Shown: positions 17,861 to 26,468 of the stretch, piece by piece
Numbering within the stretch: the first letter of the stretch is position 1
Layout of the letters: each line of letters begins with the position of its first letter
Notes under the pieces: model-generated
Databases searched by the model: none
What the model was told of the DNA's origin: nothing
What the model saw: only the letters and a program-made list of their open reading frames with translations
Source of the DNA: VXNE01 sp963665455
GTDB taxonomy: Bacteria > Pseudomonadota > Gammaproteobacteria > Pseudomonadales > Azotimanducaceae
Reading direction: 5' to 3'
Length of the DNA stretch: 64,000 nt
Assembly: GCA_963665455.1 (NCBI GenBank)
Contig: OY762279.1
Span: 3,038,001-3,102,000 of the forward strand
Made by a program: the position numbers and the translations under genes

Positions 17861-17878
17861 CAAAATGAGAACTGCTGG
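17861..17878. repeat. Right terminal inverted repeat of the IS
   Basis: CAAAATGAGAACTGCTGG, the perfect complement of the left end at 15732-15749. Confidence 0.9.
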
Positions 17879-17885
17879 AGGCGCG
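17879..17885. repeat. Target-site duplication, right copy
   Basis: AGGCGCG, identical to 15725-15731. Immediately downstream is CCCGCCGCCTTGA, which would have completed the pre-insertion djlA frame and its stop. Confidence 0.85.
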
Positions 17886-17992
17886 CCCGCCGCCTTGACT
17901 CGTGCCCGGATCGGCGCTAAGAGAGCCGGTCACCCCACCCACCGTCGCGCGCCGGTCCGGACGCGATGACGAATTGACGTACGGAGACCGAA

Positions 17993-19024
17993 ATGGAGAT
18001 CAAGGACTGGGCCTCCTGTCCGAACCAGGCGAAGCTCTACCGGGAGCTCGCCGAGCTCGAGCTGCTCGAGAACATCGCCGAACTCGACGTGTTCGGCTTC
18101 ACGGTGGTGCCTCCCGAGAAGGTCGCGCCGCCCGCGTTCCACGCCCGGGTGAAGGAGGCGCTGGTGCGGGTGATGGAGGGCCGCTTCGGGGCCCTCGACC
18201 CGGACGGGATGACCTGGAAGGACCGCAACCAGATCTTCCGCATGATCCTCTGGGAGGACCGCGTGTTCGAGGAACTCGTGCTGAATCCCGCGGGTCTGGG
18301 CCTCGTGCAATACCTGGTCGGAACCAACTGCATCCTCTCCCTGTTCGACGGCTGGGTGAAGGGCCCGGGCGAGGGCCGGACGGCGATCCACCGCGACAAC
18401 TGGGACTTCACCCGTCACGCGTCGGCGCCGGAGCCCAACAGCGCCAACTTCAACTACCTCGTCACCGACTACTCGGCCGGGGACGGCGCGATCACCTTCG
18501 TGCCGGGCAGCCACAAGTGGCGACGCCCGCCGACGCCGGCGGAGGTGGAGGAATGGGCGGACAAGGCCGAGGCGGTCGAAGCGCCGGCCGGCTCGATGGT
18601 GGTCTGGGGCGACCTGACCTGGCACGGCTCCATGCTGCGCTCGACCCCCGGGGAGCGGCTGATGGTCCTCGGGACCTTCCACCGTCCGTTCATGCAGACC
18701 CAGGGTCCGTACCGGCAGGTCGTGACCCAGGACGCGCTCGCGCGGAACCCGCTGCGGTTCGCCGGCCTGATGGACGTCTATGGGGGCTTTCCCTTCGGCA
18801 AGCAGGACTTCGACATGGACCGGGGGCGGGAAGGGAACGCCGTGAGCAACGGAGTCCTGGACGCGTCGCCGTATCTCAGCCTGTTTGACACGGAGCCGGC
18901 GGGAGCCCGAGTCTCCTTGCGTCCCGACTACGACTATCACGCGTTCGACCTCGCAGCGCACGACGAGCGGCGGATAGCCATGGAGAAGATGGTCGAGAAG
19001 GCGCAGAAGGGCGGTAGCGCGTAG
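17993..19024 (+). CDS. Phytanoyl-CoA dioxygenase (PhyH) family protein
   Basis: Fe(II)/2-oxoglutarate oxygenase of 343 residues. Metal ligands are visible as His-Arg-Asp in TAIHRDNWDF and the distal His in DLTWHGSMLRS, with the 2-oxoglutarate-binding Arg just beyond. VTDYSAGDGAITFVPGSHKW is the PhyH signature before the distal His. The N-terminus (LYRELAELELLENIAELDVF) closely matches that of the PhyH protein at 25497, marking a shared subfamily. It heads a co-directional run (ankyrin protein, aldo/keto reductase, amidohydrolase lipoprotein, luciferase-like enzyme). The substrate is unknown; known PhyH enzymes hydroxylate acyl-CoAs, ectoine and diverse natural products. Confidence 0.9.
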   Translation: MEIKDWASCPNQAKLYRELAELELLENIAELDVFGFTVVPPEKVAPPAFHARVKEALVRVMEGRFGALDPDGMTWKDRNQIFRMILWEDRVFEELVLNPAGLGLVQYLVGTNCILSLFDGWVKGPGEGRTAIHRDNWDFTRHASAPEPNSANFNYLVTDYSAGDGAITFVPGSHKWRRPPTPAEVEEWADKAEAVEAPAGSMVVWGDLTWHGSMLRSTPGERLMVLGTFHRPFMQTQGPYRQVVTQDALARNPLRFAGLMDVYGGFPFGKQDFDMDRGREGNAVSNGVLDASPYLSLFDTEPAGARVSLRPDYDYHAFDLAAHDERRIAMEKMVEKAQKGGSA

Positions 19025-19042
19025 GGGCTCCCGGGCGCGGGG

Positions 19043-20146
19043 ATGGCCAACGGTTCGGGATACAAGGCGCTGAGCGCAGCGGTCGCCGATGGCGACGCGG
19101 ACGGGTTGCGCAAGACGGCGGCAACCGACCCGGAGGCGGCCCGCCACTGGAAGCCGATCATGGACGCCGCCTTCGCCGGCCGGGCGGACATGATCGACAC
19201 GCTGCTCGACGCGGGGGCGGACCCGAACGCGGTCGCCGGCACACCCGGGCGCCACAGCCCCCTGGTACGGGCCATGCAACCGCATACGACGATCCCGAAA
19301 CACGCCGGTCACGGCGCAGCGGTGGATGTGCTCCTGACGCGCGGCGCGGACCCGGACCTGGCCGCCGGTCCCCACGGCATGCCGCCGCTCCTGTACGCGG
19401 CGATGGGAGGCTTCGAGGGCTTCATCGACCGGTTGCGGGCGGCCGGGGCGCGGTTCGATGTCCACGGGGCGGCCATGCTTTACGACCTGGACACGCTGCG
19501 CGCGAAGATCGCCCGCGAGGGCGTCGACTGTCCAGACGCGCGTGGACGCACGCCGCTCCAGCACATGGCGTGGTCCGGCATGTGGAAGCTCCGGCACGTC
19601 GGGTCGCAGCCCGCCCTCGAGTGCCTGGAGGTGCTCCTCGAGGCGGGTGCCGACATCGACGGGTATGAGCGGATGATGGAAGGCGACGAGGTCTTTCCCG
19701 CGACGGCCCTGTGGCGCGCGGTCTCCTGGCAGGAGCATGTAGTGCTCGTGCGCGCGCTGCTCGCCGCCGGCGCGGACCCGAAGAGTTCGGTGTTCGGTGC
19801 GGGGTTCGCCGGCAACGAGGAGATTCTCGATGCGCTGCACGCACACGGTGCGGACTGGAACTGGCGCCTGAACGGCAGGACGCCGCTGCTCGACCTCATC
19901 CATTGGCGCAAGCCCGGCGCCGTGCCGTGGCTGCTCGAGCACGGCGCGGACGTGGCCGCGACGGACCCCGAAGGGCGAACCGCATTACACTTGGCGGCGT
20001 TGCGTGGCGTGAAGGTGGAGTACCTTGAAGCCTTGATTGCCCATGGGGCGGATCCGGCGGCGCGGGACGACTCCGGGGACACCGCGCTCGACCTCGCGCG
20101 CCGGAAAGGGCGGACCAAGGCGGTCGCCTACCTGGAAAGCCTGTAG
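19043..20146 (+). CDS. Ankyrin-repeat protein
   Basis: A 367-residue protein composed almost wholly of ankyrin repeats. Repeats are seen as DMIDTLLDAGADPNAVAG, VDVLLTRGADPDL, LECLEVLLEAGADIDG, VLVRALLAAGADPKSS, VPWLLEHGADVAATDPEGR, TALHLAALRG and LEALIAHGADPAARDDSGD. No signal peptide or enzymatic domain is evident. It lies 18 bp after the PhyH gene and 22 bp before an aldo/keto reductase, so it is probably cotranscribed with metabolic genes. Ankyrin proteins mediate protein-protein contacts and are abundant in host-associated bacteria; a specific partner cannot be inferred. Confidence 0.9.
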   Translation: MANGSGYKALSAAVADGDADGLRKTAATDPEAARHWKPIMDAAFAGRADMIDTLLDAGADPNAVAGTPGRHSPLVRAMQPHTTIPKHAGHGAAVDVLLTRGADPDLAAGPHGMPPLLYAAMGGFEGFIDRLRAAGARFDVHGAAMLYDLDTLRAKIAREGVDCPDARGRTPLQHMAWSGMWKLRHVGSQPALECLEVLLEAGADIDGYERMMEGDEVFPATALWRAVSWQEHVVLVRALLAAGADPKSSVFGAGFAGNEEILDALHAHGADWNWRLNGRTPLLDLIHWRKPGAVPWLLEHGADVAATDPEGRTALHLAALRGVKVEYLEALIAHGADPAARDDSGDTALDLARRKGRTKAVAYLESL

Positions 20147-20168
20147 CGAACCCGAAAAGGAAGACTCG

Positions 20169-21200
20169 ATGCTCAAATCCATCCAGCTCGGCAGGAACAG
20201 CGGCCTGCGCGTCTCCGAGCTCTGTCTCGGCACGATGAACTTCGGCCAGCCGGGGCGGGGCCACCAGGGCGACTGGACGCTCGGGCCCGACGCCGCCAGG
20301 CCGATCTTCAAGGCCGCCCTCGACCACGGCCTGTTCTACTTCGACTGCGCGGACACATACGGCGTTGGCGCCTGCGAAGAGGTCGTGGGCGCGCTGCTGC
20401 GGGAGTTGCTGCCGCGCGACGAGTACGTGTTCGCGACCAAGATCGCCATGCCGATGGGCCGGGGCGCCAACCAGGGGGGCCTGTCTCGCAAGCACGTCAC
20501 CGAGGGGGTCGACGCGAGCCTCCGGCGCACCGGACTCGACTACATCGACCACCTCGTCATCCATCGGCATCCCCACGGCGTCCCGGGGCATGCGGCGACG
20601 CCCATCGAGGAGACCCTAGAGGCGCTGCACGACGTGGTGAAGGCGGGCAAGGTGCTCTATCTCGGTGCCTCGTCGATGTTCGCCTGGCAGTTCACGGAAC
20701 TACAGATGACCGCGGAGGCGAACGGCTGGACGAAGTTCATCTCCATGCAGAATCACTACAACCTCATCTACCGCGAGGAAGAACGGGAAATGAATCCCTA
20801 CTGCGCGCGGACGGGCGTGGCGCTGATGCCGTGGTCGCCGCTGGCGCGGGGGATCCTGGCGGGCTCGTACCGGGGCGGTTTCGACGCGGGTACGACCGAC
20901 CGTTCGAAGGGCGGTGACCGCAGGCGCACGGAAAGCCTCTACCGGGGCGCCGCGGACTTCGCGATCGCGGACCGCGTCGTCGAGGTGGCCGAGAAGCATG
21001 GCAAGGCACCGGCCCAGATTTCCCTCGCCTGGCTGCTCAACAAGCCGGAGGTGCATGCACCGGTGGTGGGCGTGTCGCGCATCGAACAGCTGGAGCAACT
21101 CGCCGGGGCGGCCGAGATCGAGCTGGGGGCCGAGGACGTGTCCCATCTCGAGGAGCTGTATCAGCCCGTCGAGAATCTGCTCTCCATCGGCTACTCGTAG
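20169..21200 (+). CDS. Aldo/keto reductase
   Basis: NAD(P)H-dependent aldo/keto reductase of 343 residues. The catalytic tetrad can be traced: Asp and Tyr in DCADTYGVG, Lys in FATKIAMPMG and His in LVIHRHPHG. The C-terminal NADP-binding part has IEQLEQLAGAAEIEL. It belongs to the YajO/Tas-like long group judged by its N-terminus (GLRVSELCLGTMNFGQPG). I use ATG 20169, preceded by an AGGAAG motif, rather than an upstream in-frame start that lies inside the ankyrin gene. Neighbours suggest a role in small-molecule catabolism; the carbonyl substrate is unknown. Confidence 0.93.
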   Translation: MLKSIQLGRNSGLRVSELCLGTMNFGQPGRGHQGDWTLGPDAARPIFKAALDHGLFYFDCADTYGVGACEEVVGALLRELLPRDEYVFATKIAMPMGRGANQGGLSRKHVTEGVDASLRRTGLDYIDHLVIHRHPHGVPGHAATPIEETLEALHDVVKAGKVLYLGASSMFAWQFTELQMTAEANGWTKFISMQNHYNLIYREEEREMNPYCARTGVALMPWSPLARGILAGSYRGGFDAGTTDRSKGGDRRRTESLYRGAADFAIADRVVEVAEKHGKAPAQISLAWLLNKPEVHAPVVGVSRIEQLEQLAGAAEIELGAEDVSHLEELYQPVENLLSIGYS

Positions 21201-21250
21201 GGACGTGTCCTGGAAGCCCCGCGTGGCGTAGGCCTGTGCCGAGGGATGCC

Positions 21251-22351
21251 ATGTGGCGGCTGACACGGGCGTGCTCGTTCGCGTCGTGCATGGGGCTGCT
21301 TGTCGGCTGTGCGGCGGCGCCCACCCTGGACACCTTCCGCATGAGCGATCCGCCGTGCTACGACCGGACGCGGCAGCCCCACACGCCCGTGGTGGATACG
21401 CATCTGCACTTCCGCCCGTTCGGCGGACCCGCCGTCCCCTTCGAGGAGGTGGCCGGCTACCTCGAGCGCTCCGGCGTGTTGTTCGCCAACGTCTATGGCA
21501 TTGGCCAGATGCTCCCCTCGGGGTCGGACTGCACCTACTACCTGGACTGCCCCGGGACGCCCGTGGCGCCCACGATGAAAAACGACTTCGTCAATGCCGT
21601 GGAGCATGGGCTGGCCGCGCCGCGGGGCATCCACCTGACGTTGTCCATGACGTTCCCCGATCTCGAGGATCCGGAGGCGGTGCTTGCGGGCATGCGGCTC
21701 CTCGACCGAGAGTTCCCGGGCCTCTTCCGGTGGATGGGCGAGGTGAACCTCGTCAAACAGGCGCTGTTCGACAACGGCCACCGCGCGGTGCCCCTCGGGA
21801 AGATCCGGGAGTGGGCGCCCTTCATGGCGGAACTCAGGGAGCGCGGCATTCCCCTCGCCGTACACGCCGATCTCGGCAACGACGCGGAACCCACGGCGTA
21901 TCTCGATTGGATCGAGGCCGTGCTGCGGCACTATCCGGACAACATCGTCGTCTGGATGCACCTCGGGCTGTCGCGGGAGCTCGTGACCCTGGACGCGGGA
22001 AACCACGCGGCGATCCTGGCGTCGGTGCTCGAACGGTTCCCGAACGCGATGCTCGACATCTCGTGGCGCGTTCTCGACGACCACGTCTTCTCCGATCCCG
22101 AACGGCGGGACGTCTACGTCGCGTTCCTGAATGCGCATTCCGACCGCATCCTGCCGGGCACGGACTTCGTGGCGTCGGTCAATCGGGACTTCGAGGACTA
22201 TCGCTCGGATCTCGCGGCGACGAGCCGCATCCTGCAATACCTCGACGACACCGCCTTCCGTAACATTGCCCTCGGGCGCAATTACTTCCGCTTGTTGAAC
22301 CTGGACTACGAAGCCCCGCCGGTGTGCGCGCGGCCGGGCGAGGGAGGATGA
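21251..22351 (+). CDS. Amidohydrolase-superfamily lipoprotein
   Basis: A 366-residue protein with a lipoprotein signal (SFASCMGLLVGC, lipobox Cys near residue 20) followed by an amidohydrolase_2-like TIM-barrel domain. VVDTHLHFRPFG is the metal-binding HxH motif at the end of strand 1; VWMHLGLSREL holds a later His; LPGTDFVAS supplies the terminal Asp. The start at ATG 21251 has GAGGGA four bases upstream. Being a lipoprotein, it would act at the periplasmic face of a membrane, unusual for this superfamily, whose members are mostly cytosolic. It overlaps or abuts the following luciferase-like gene (ATGA at 22348), suggesting coupled expression. The substrate is unknown. Confidence 0.86.
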   Translation: MWRLTRACSFASCMGLLVGCAAAPTLDTFRMSDPPCYDRTRQPHTPVVDTHLHFRPFGGPAVPFEEVAGYLERSGVLFANVYGIGQMLPSGSDCTYYLDCPGTPVAPTMKNDFVNAVEHGLAAPRGIHLTLSMTFPDLEDPEAVLAGMRLLDREFPGLFRWMGEVNLVKQALFDNGHRAVPLGKIREWAPFMAELRERGIPLAVHADLGNDAEPTAYLDWIEAVLRHYPDNIVVWMHLGLSRELVTLDAGNHAAILASVLERFPNAMLDISWRVLDDHVFSDPERRDVYVAFLNAHSDRILPGTDFVASVNRDFEDYRSDLAATSRILQYLDDTAFRNIALGRNYFRLLNLDYEAPPVCARPGEGG

Positions 22352-22353
22352 CG

Positions 22354-23385
22354 ATGCACATCGACGTGATGGTCGGCACGATGACCTGGGCCGAAAGCGC
22401 GGACCTGGCGGTGCGCCTGGAGCGGGCCGGCTTCTCCGGCATGCTGTTCACCGAGACGAGTCAGGTGCCGTGGATGAGCATCGCGGCGGCGGCGACCGCG
22501 GCCCCGACGCTGGACTTCTCCACCGGCATCGCCGTGGCGTTTCCGCGCAGCCCCATGATCACGGCACAGGTCGCCTGGGAACTCGCGCACAACACCGGGG
22601 GACGCTTCCGGCTGGGGTTGGGCAGCCAGGTGCGGGGACACATCGTGCGCCGCTACTCGGCGCGGTGGGACAAGCCCGCGCCGCAGATGCGCGACTACGT
22701 GGGGGCGTTTCGCGCGTGCATCCGGGCATTTCGGGGGGAGGAACGCCTCGCCCACGAAGGCCCTTACTACAACTTGAGCCTCTTGTCCGGGAACTGGGCG
22801 CCCGCGCGGCACGACTTCGAGGACGTCAAGATCGACATCTCCGCGGTGGGTCCGCTGATGTGCCGCGTGGCCGGCGAGCTGTGCGACGGGCTACACGTCC
22901 ATCCGATGCACTCGATGCCCTATATCCAGAATCGCCTGCTGCCGGCGGTCGCGGAAGGGGCGGCGCGGAGCGGCCGGTCCGTTGCGGACATCGACCTCAT
23001 CGTCCCGGTGTTCGCGATCGCGGGCGACACCGGCGAAGAGCGTGCGCCCAAGCTGCGCCGGGCGAAGACGCAGATCGCCTTCTACGGGTCGACGCCGAAC
23101 TACGCCTTCCAGTTCGAGGATCTCGGCTTTCCCGGGACGGGTCCGGCGCTGAACCGCTTGATGCGGGCCGGCGATCTCGATGGGATGGCGGCGGCGATCA
23201 CGGACGAGATGCTCGATGCGTTCGCCCTCGTCGCGCGTTGGGACGACATGGCCGACGCGCTGGCCGCCCGGTATGCGGGCGTCGCGAAGCGGGTGGTGCT
23301 CTATCTGGCGCTCGACGACATTCGGCGGTCGCCGGCGGGTCTTGAGCAGTGGGGCGAGGTCGCCCGCGCGGTGCGGGCGGCATAG
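22354..23385 (+). CDS. Luciferase-like (LLM class) flavin-dependent oxidoreductase
   Basis: A TIM-barrel flavin (FMN or F420) oxidoreductase of 343 residues. Motifs: an early ERAGFSGMLFTETSQVPW loop, then LDFSTGIAVAFPRSPMITAQ and NTGGRFRLGLGSQVRGH, the usual LLM barrel core. ATG 22354 is favoured because AGGGAGG (22341-22347) sits six bases upstream; ATG 22348 overlaps the previous stop but has no spacing. It ends the 17993-23385 gene run. The reaction is probably oxygenation or hydride transfer on a small organic molecule; substrate and cofactor choice are not resolved. Confidence 0.9.
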   Translation: MHIDVMVGTMTWAESADLAVRLERAGFSGMLFTETSQVPWMSIAAAATAAPTLDFSTGIAVAFPRSPMITAQVAWELAHNTGGRFRLGLGSQVRGHIVRRYSARWDKPAPQMRDYVGAFRACIRAFRGEERLAHEGPYYNLSLLSGNWAPARHDFEDVKIDISAVGPLMCRVAGELCDGLHVHPMHSMPYIQNRLLPAVAEGAARSGRSVADIDLIVPVFAIAGDTGEERAPKLRRAKTQIAFYGSTPNYAFQFEDLGFPGTGPALNRLMRAGDLDGMAAAITDEMLDAFALVARWDDMADALAARYAGVAKRVVLYLALDDIRRSPAGLEQWGEVARAVRAA

Positions 23386-23433
23386 GGTGCCGCTTGGGCG
23401 GACGTTCGCGGGGCGGTTGCGGCGACGCGGCGG

Positions 23434-23772
23434 CTAGCCGGTCACTTCGGCGAGGGCGTCGTCCCGGGATCCGTGGATGGGAATGATTTTGTCGAAGCCG
23501 CTCATCTCGAACACTTCCTTGATGGGCCCGGTCAGGGAGCAGAGGGCGAACTTCGCGCCTTGGTTGGAGAGAAACTTGGCCGTGAGCAGGACCGCCCGCA
23601 GGCCGGCACTGCTGATGTAGGAGAGCCGCTCAAGATCCACGATCACGGCGCGGTCCTCCTCCTGCACGGCGGTCCGCATGGCCTGCTCGAACTCGGCGCT
23701 GTTGGTTCCATCGATGCGCCCGCCCACCGAGGCAGCCAAGACACCGTTCTCTCGTTCCGTCGTCATGTCCAT
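23434..23772 (-). CDS. STAS-domain anti-sigma factor antagonist
   Basis: A 112-residue single STAS domain. The core is AVIVDLERLSYISSAGLRAV, in which a Ser of ISSAG is the residue phosphorylated by a partner kinase in SpoIIAA/RsbV-like antagonists. No anti-sigma kinase or phosphatase is encoded nearby, so partners lie elsewhere. A second Met codon (23766) is an alternative start. Upstream on the minus strand, TATGAT at 23822-23827 could be a -10 box, but no clear -35 is seen. It points away from the MFS gene at 23989 and is monocistronic. Confidence 0.88.
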   Translation of the reverse strand: MDMTTERENGVLAASVGGRIDGTNSAEFEQAMRTAVQEEDRAVIVDLERLSYISSAGLRAVLLTAKFLSNQGAKFALCSLTGPIKEVFEMSGFDKIIPIHGSRDDALAEVTG

Positions 23773-23988
23773 GGCGTTCGTCTACAGCGCAAATCTGGCT
23801 AAAGTCCTTCCGGGGGCGCGAATCATACCTGATCTTGCCCCGGTCGACTTCACCCTTAGGCCACGTTTTTTTCACGAGATGGTCAGGCGGAGCACGTCAG
23901 CGCGCCCGGACGCGACCCGGTGCCCGCCGCGCCGCGGGTTACACTCACCGGCTGCCGGCGCCGCCGCACGCGCCTTGGAGCCCGTCTT

Positions 23989-25461
23989 TTGGTCCAACCC
24001 AGGAAACTCTCGGTCCCGACGATGGCCTCGTTCGGCATCGGCGAGGCCGCGGGCGCCTTCATGGGCATGGGGTGGAGTGTCCTCCTCCTGTTCTACTACC
24101 AGCAGGTGGTCGGCGTCGAAGCGTGGCTGGTCGGCCTCGCGATCGGGATCTCCGTGGCCATGGACGCCGTCACGGACCCGTTGATCGGCGCGTGGTCGGA
24201 CCGGATCCGGACGCGTTGGGGGCGCCGGCATCCGATGCTGGTCGCCGCCGCGCTGCCCCTCGCCATCAGCTTCGTGCTGCTGTTCAACCCGCCGCGCGGC
24301 ATGTCGGACGTCGAAGGATTCCTCTGGCTCACGACCTTCGGCGTACTCGTGCGCGCCAGCTTCACCTTCTACAACATCCCCCATCTCGCCCTCGGCGCCG
24401 AGATGGCCCACGACTACTACCAGCGCTCGACCCTATTCGCCTACAGCGCCTTCGCCGGCGCCATGTCGGTCGCCGTCTCCTACGGGCTCATCACCGGCTA
24501 CTACTTTCCGACGGTCGAGGGGCTATACGACCCGGGCTTTCTCAACCCGCACAGCTACCGGACGATGAGCCTGACGTTCGCGACCGTGATGGTGGCGGCG
24601 ATCCTGCTGTGCGTCGCCGGCACGCGCAAGGAGATCCCGTATCTCCGAGAGACGCAGCAGCGTGGACGGATGGGCTTCTGGACGCTCTTCACGGAGATCT
24701 GGGAAGTCCTAAAGAACGCGTCGTTCCGGGCGGTGTTCTTCGGCCTGCTGTTGGGCTCCCTGGTGGGAGGCGTCGAGTCGGCGTTCAGTCCCTTCATGGG
24801 GGTCCACTTCTGGGGACTCCGCACGGAGGAGTTGTTCTACCTCGCGTTCGTGGGGCTCTTTTCTTTCCCGGTTGCGTTCGTCCTCATTCCCGTCCTGACG
24901 CGGCTGCTCGACAAGCGCATGTCCGTGATGCTGCCCCTCGCATCCTGGATCACCGCCGTCAACGTGCCGATCTGCCTGCGCCTCGCGGACGTGCCGTGGT
25001 TCCCCGAGAACGGATCCCCCTGGGTCCTTGCCATCTTCATCGCCGCGTCGACGGTCGGCGCGCTCTGCGCGCCCATCATCGGGGCAAGCGCCAACTCCAT
25101 GCTGGCGGACGTCGCGGACGAACACGAACTCGATACGGGCATCCGGCGCGAGGGCGTCCTGTACTCCGTACGCGCGTTCTCCCAGAAGGCGACCCAGGCG
25201 TTCGGCACGGTGTTCGGCGGCATCCTCCTGAGCGCGATCGAGTTCCCCACCTACGCCACCCGCGGCGAGGTGCCGGCGGAGACCATTTGGAACCTCGGGC
25301 TCATCGCCGGTCCCGCGACGTCCGTCTTCTCGCTGCTGGCCCTCGGTTTCTACCTACGCTACCGCATCAACCATCGGCGTCATGCGGAAATCGTGGCGGG
25401 GTTGGAAGCGCGCCGCGCCGCGGCCCCGACCGAGGGAGCACTTGCGGGGGACGCCAGCTAG
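23989..25461 (+). CDS. GPH/MelB-type MFS cation symporter
   Basis: A 12-TM glycoside-pentoside-hexuronide family carrier of 490 residues. Recognisable are the GPH N-terminus ASFGIGEAAGAF, the helix 2-3 motif DAVTDPLIGAWSDRIRTRWG followed by RRHPML, and the downstream ADVADEHELDTGIRREGVLY loop shared with the paralogue at 57180. The start is uncertain: the alignable sequence begins just after TTG 23989, which has GGAG nine bases upstream; ATG 24022 is the alternative. It leads a tight train of genes ending at 32847, so it may import the train's substrate. Sugar specificity cannot be assumed, since many GPH members in such clusters carry non-sugars. Confidence 0.88.
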   Translation: MVQPRKLSVPTMASFGIGEAAGAFMGMGWSVLLLFYYQQVVGVEAWLVGLAIGISVAMDAVTDPLIGAWSDRIRTRWGRRHPMLVAAALPLAISFVLLFNPPRGMSDVEGFLWLTTFGVLVRASFTFYNIPHLALGAEMAHDYYQRSTLFAYSAFAGAMSVAVSYGLITGYYFPTVEGLYDPGFLNPHSYRTMSLTFATVMVAAILLCVAGTRKEIPYLRETQQRGRMGFWTLFTEIWEVLKNASFRAVFFGLLLGSLVGGVESAFSPFMGVHFWGLRTEELFYLAFVGLFSFPVAFVLIPVLTRLLDKRMSVMLPLASWITAVNVPICLRLADVPWFPENGSPWVLAIFIAASTVGALCAPIIGASANSMLADVADEHELDTGIRREGVLYSVRAFSQKATQAFGTVFGGILLSAIEFPTYATRGEVPAETIWNLGLIAGPATSVFSLLALGFYLRYRINHRRHAEIVAGLEARRAAAPTEGALAGDAS

Positions 25462-25496
25462 GTATAGCGTCCTTCCTTTTGGACGGGTGCGACGGG

Positions 25497-26468
25497 ATGG
25501 AAGTTGGGGACTGGAAGTCGACGGCGGAACTGGCACCGCTGTATCGCGAGATTCGCAAGCTGGGCCTGGAGCAGAACATCGCGGAACTCGATGCCTTCGG
25601 GTTCACGATCCTCGAACCGGGCAAGGCGGCGCCGGTCGCCTGGGTCGAGGGGCTACGGGATAAGGTGCTCGACGTGGCGGAGCGCCGCACCGGCGTGAAG
25701 CACGACGTGGTGACCGGCGCGCACGGCCATCTCGATGTACAACCGCCGTTCAAGCACCAGTACATCCTCTACTACCTGCTGCTGGAGGATCCGGTGTTCC
25801 AGCAGGCGATCTGCAATCCGTACGTGCTCGCGCTGCAAACCTACATGCTGGGGTTCGACTGCCGCCTGTCGAGCTGCACGTCGTTCGTGAAGTGGCGTGA
25901 GGAGCGGGGCTACGGTCCGACGCTCGGACTGCATGCCGACACCCCGGTCACCCATCCGTTGCCGGTCGGCAAGGACACCCACACCGGCAACAGCGCTTTC
26001 CTGCTGACCGACTACACGCTGGAGAACGGCGCCCTCGCCATGGTGCCGGGCAGCCACCGCCATGCGCGGCAGCCGCGTCCGGGGGAGGGCGCGGACGCGG
26101 CGATCCCCATCGAGGCGCCCATGGGCTCATTGGTCGTCTGGAACGGCAACATGTGGCACGGTGCCTTTCCGCGCAAGACGGATGGCCTGCGGCTCGTGCT
26201 CACGATGTACTTCAATCGCTGGTACCTGTACCCGCAGGAGGACTACCGCCACAACGTCACCCAGGAGATCCTCGACGCCAATCCAAAACGGCTGGCCGTC
26301 TTGCTGGGCCTCGCCAATCCCAACATGTGGGACAACGCACAGGGACCGGATTTCGCGGGCGCCGGGCGGACGATGGCGGCGGCCTACGAAGAGGCGGGCT
26401 TGCCGAATCCCGCCGCCCCGCAAGCGACCCGGCTCGACGCGGATGAGGCGGACTTGGCTGCCGGATAG
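25497..26468 (+). CDS. Phytanoyl-CoA dioxygenase (PhyH) family protein
   Basis: A 323-residue Fe(II)/2-oxoglutarate oxygenase. His-Ala-Asp in LGLHADTPVTH and the distal His in GNMWHGAFPRKT complete the facial triad, with the downstream Arg of DGLRLVL for 2-oxoglutarate. TDYTLENGALAMVPGSHRH is the family signature. The N-terminus (LYREIRKLGLEQNIAELDAF) pairs it with the PhyH protein at 17993. ATG 25497 is taken as start; the frame is open further upstream but that region belongs to the MFS gene. Its stop overlaps the thioesterase start (TAGTG). The substrate may be a CoA ester given that neighbour, which is inference. Confidence 0.9.
   Translation: MEVGDWKSTAELAPLYREIRKLGLEQNIAELDAFGFTILEPGKAAPVAWVEGLRDKVLDVAERRTGVKHDVVTGAHGHLDVQPPFKHQYILYYLLLEDPVFQQAICNPYVLALQTYMLGFDCRLSSCTSFVKWREERGYGPTLGLHADTPVTHPLPVGKDTHTGNSAFLLTDYTLENGALAMVPGSHRHARQPRPGEGADAAIPIEAPMGSLVVWNGNMWHGAFPRKTDGLRLVLTMYFNRWYLYPQEDYRHNVTQEILDANPKRLAVLLGLANPNMWDNAQGPDFAGAGRTMAAAYEEAGLPNPAAPQATRLDADEADLAAG

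Larger units (their letters stand above)
15732..17878 (-). mobile_element. Complete insertion sequence carrying a DNA adenine methylase and a DDE transposase
   Basis: A 2147-bp element bounded by perfect 18-bp inverted repeats (CCAGCAGTTCTCATTTTG at 15732-15749 and its complement at 17861-17878) and a perfect 7-bp target duplication AGGCGCG. Two genes run on the minus strand: a Dam-type adenine methylase (17107-17781) and a DDE transposase (15821-17110) whose GTG overlaps the methylase's TGA. A near-consensus promoter lies just inside the right end. Perfect ends and intact reading frames argue for a recent, possibly still active insertion. I cannot assign a family with certainty; the transposase looks IS4-like/DDE_Tnp_1. 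Confidence 0.9.

Noticed and set aside
17110..17863. Long upstream extension of the transposase frame
   Set aside because: It overlaps the methylase in another frame, has no transposase-like residues and is an open frame caused by high GC.
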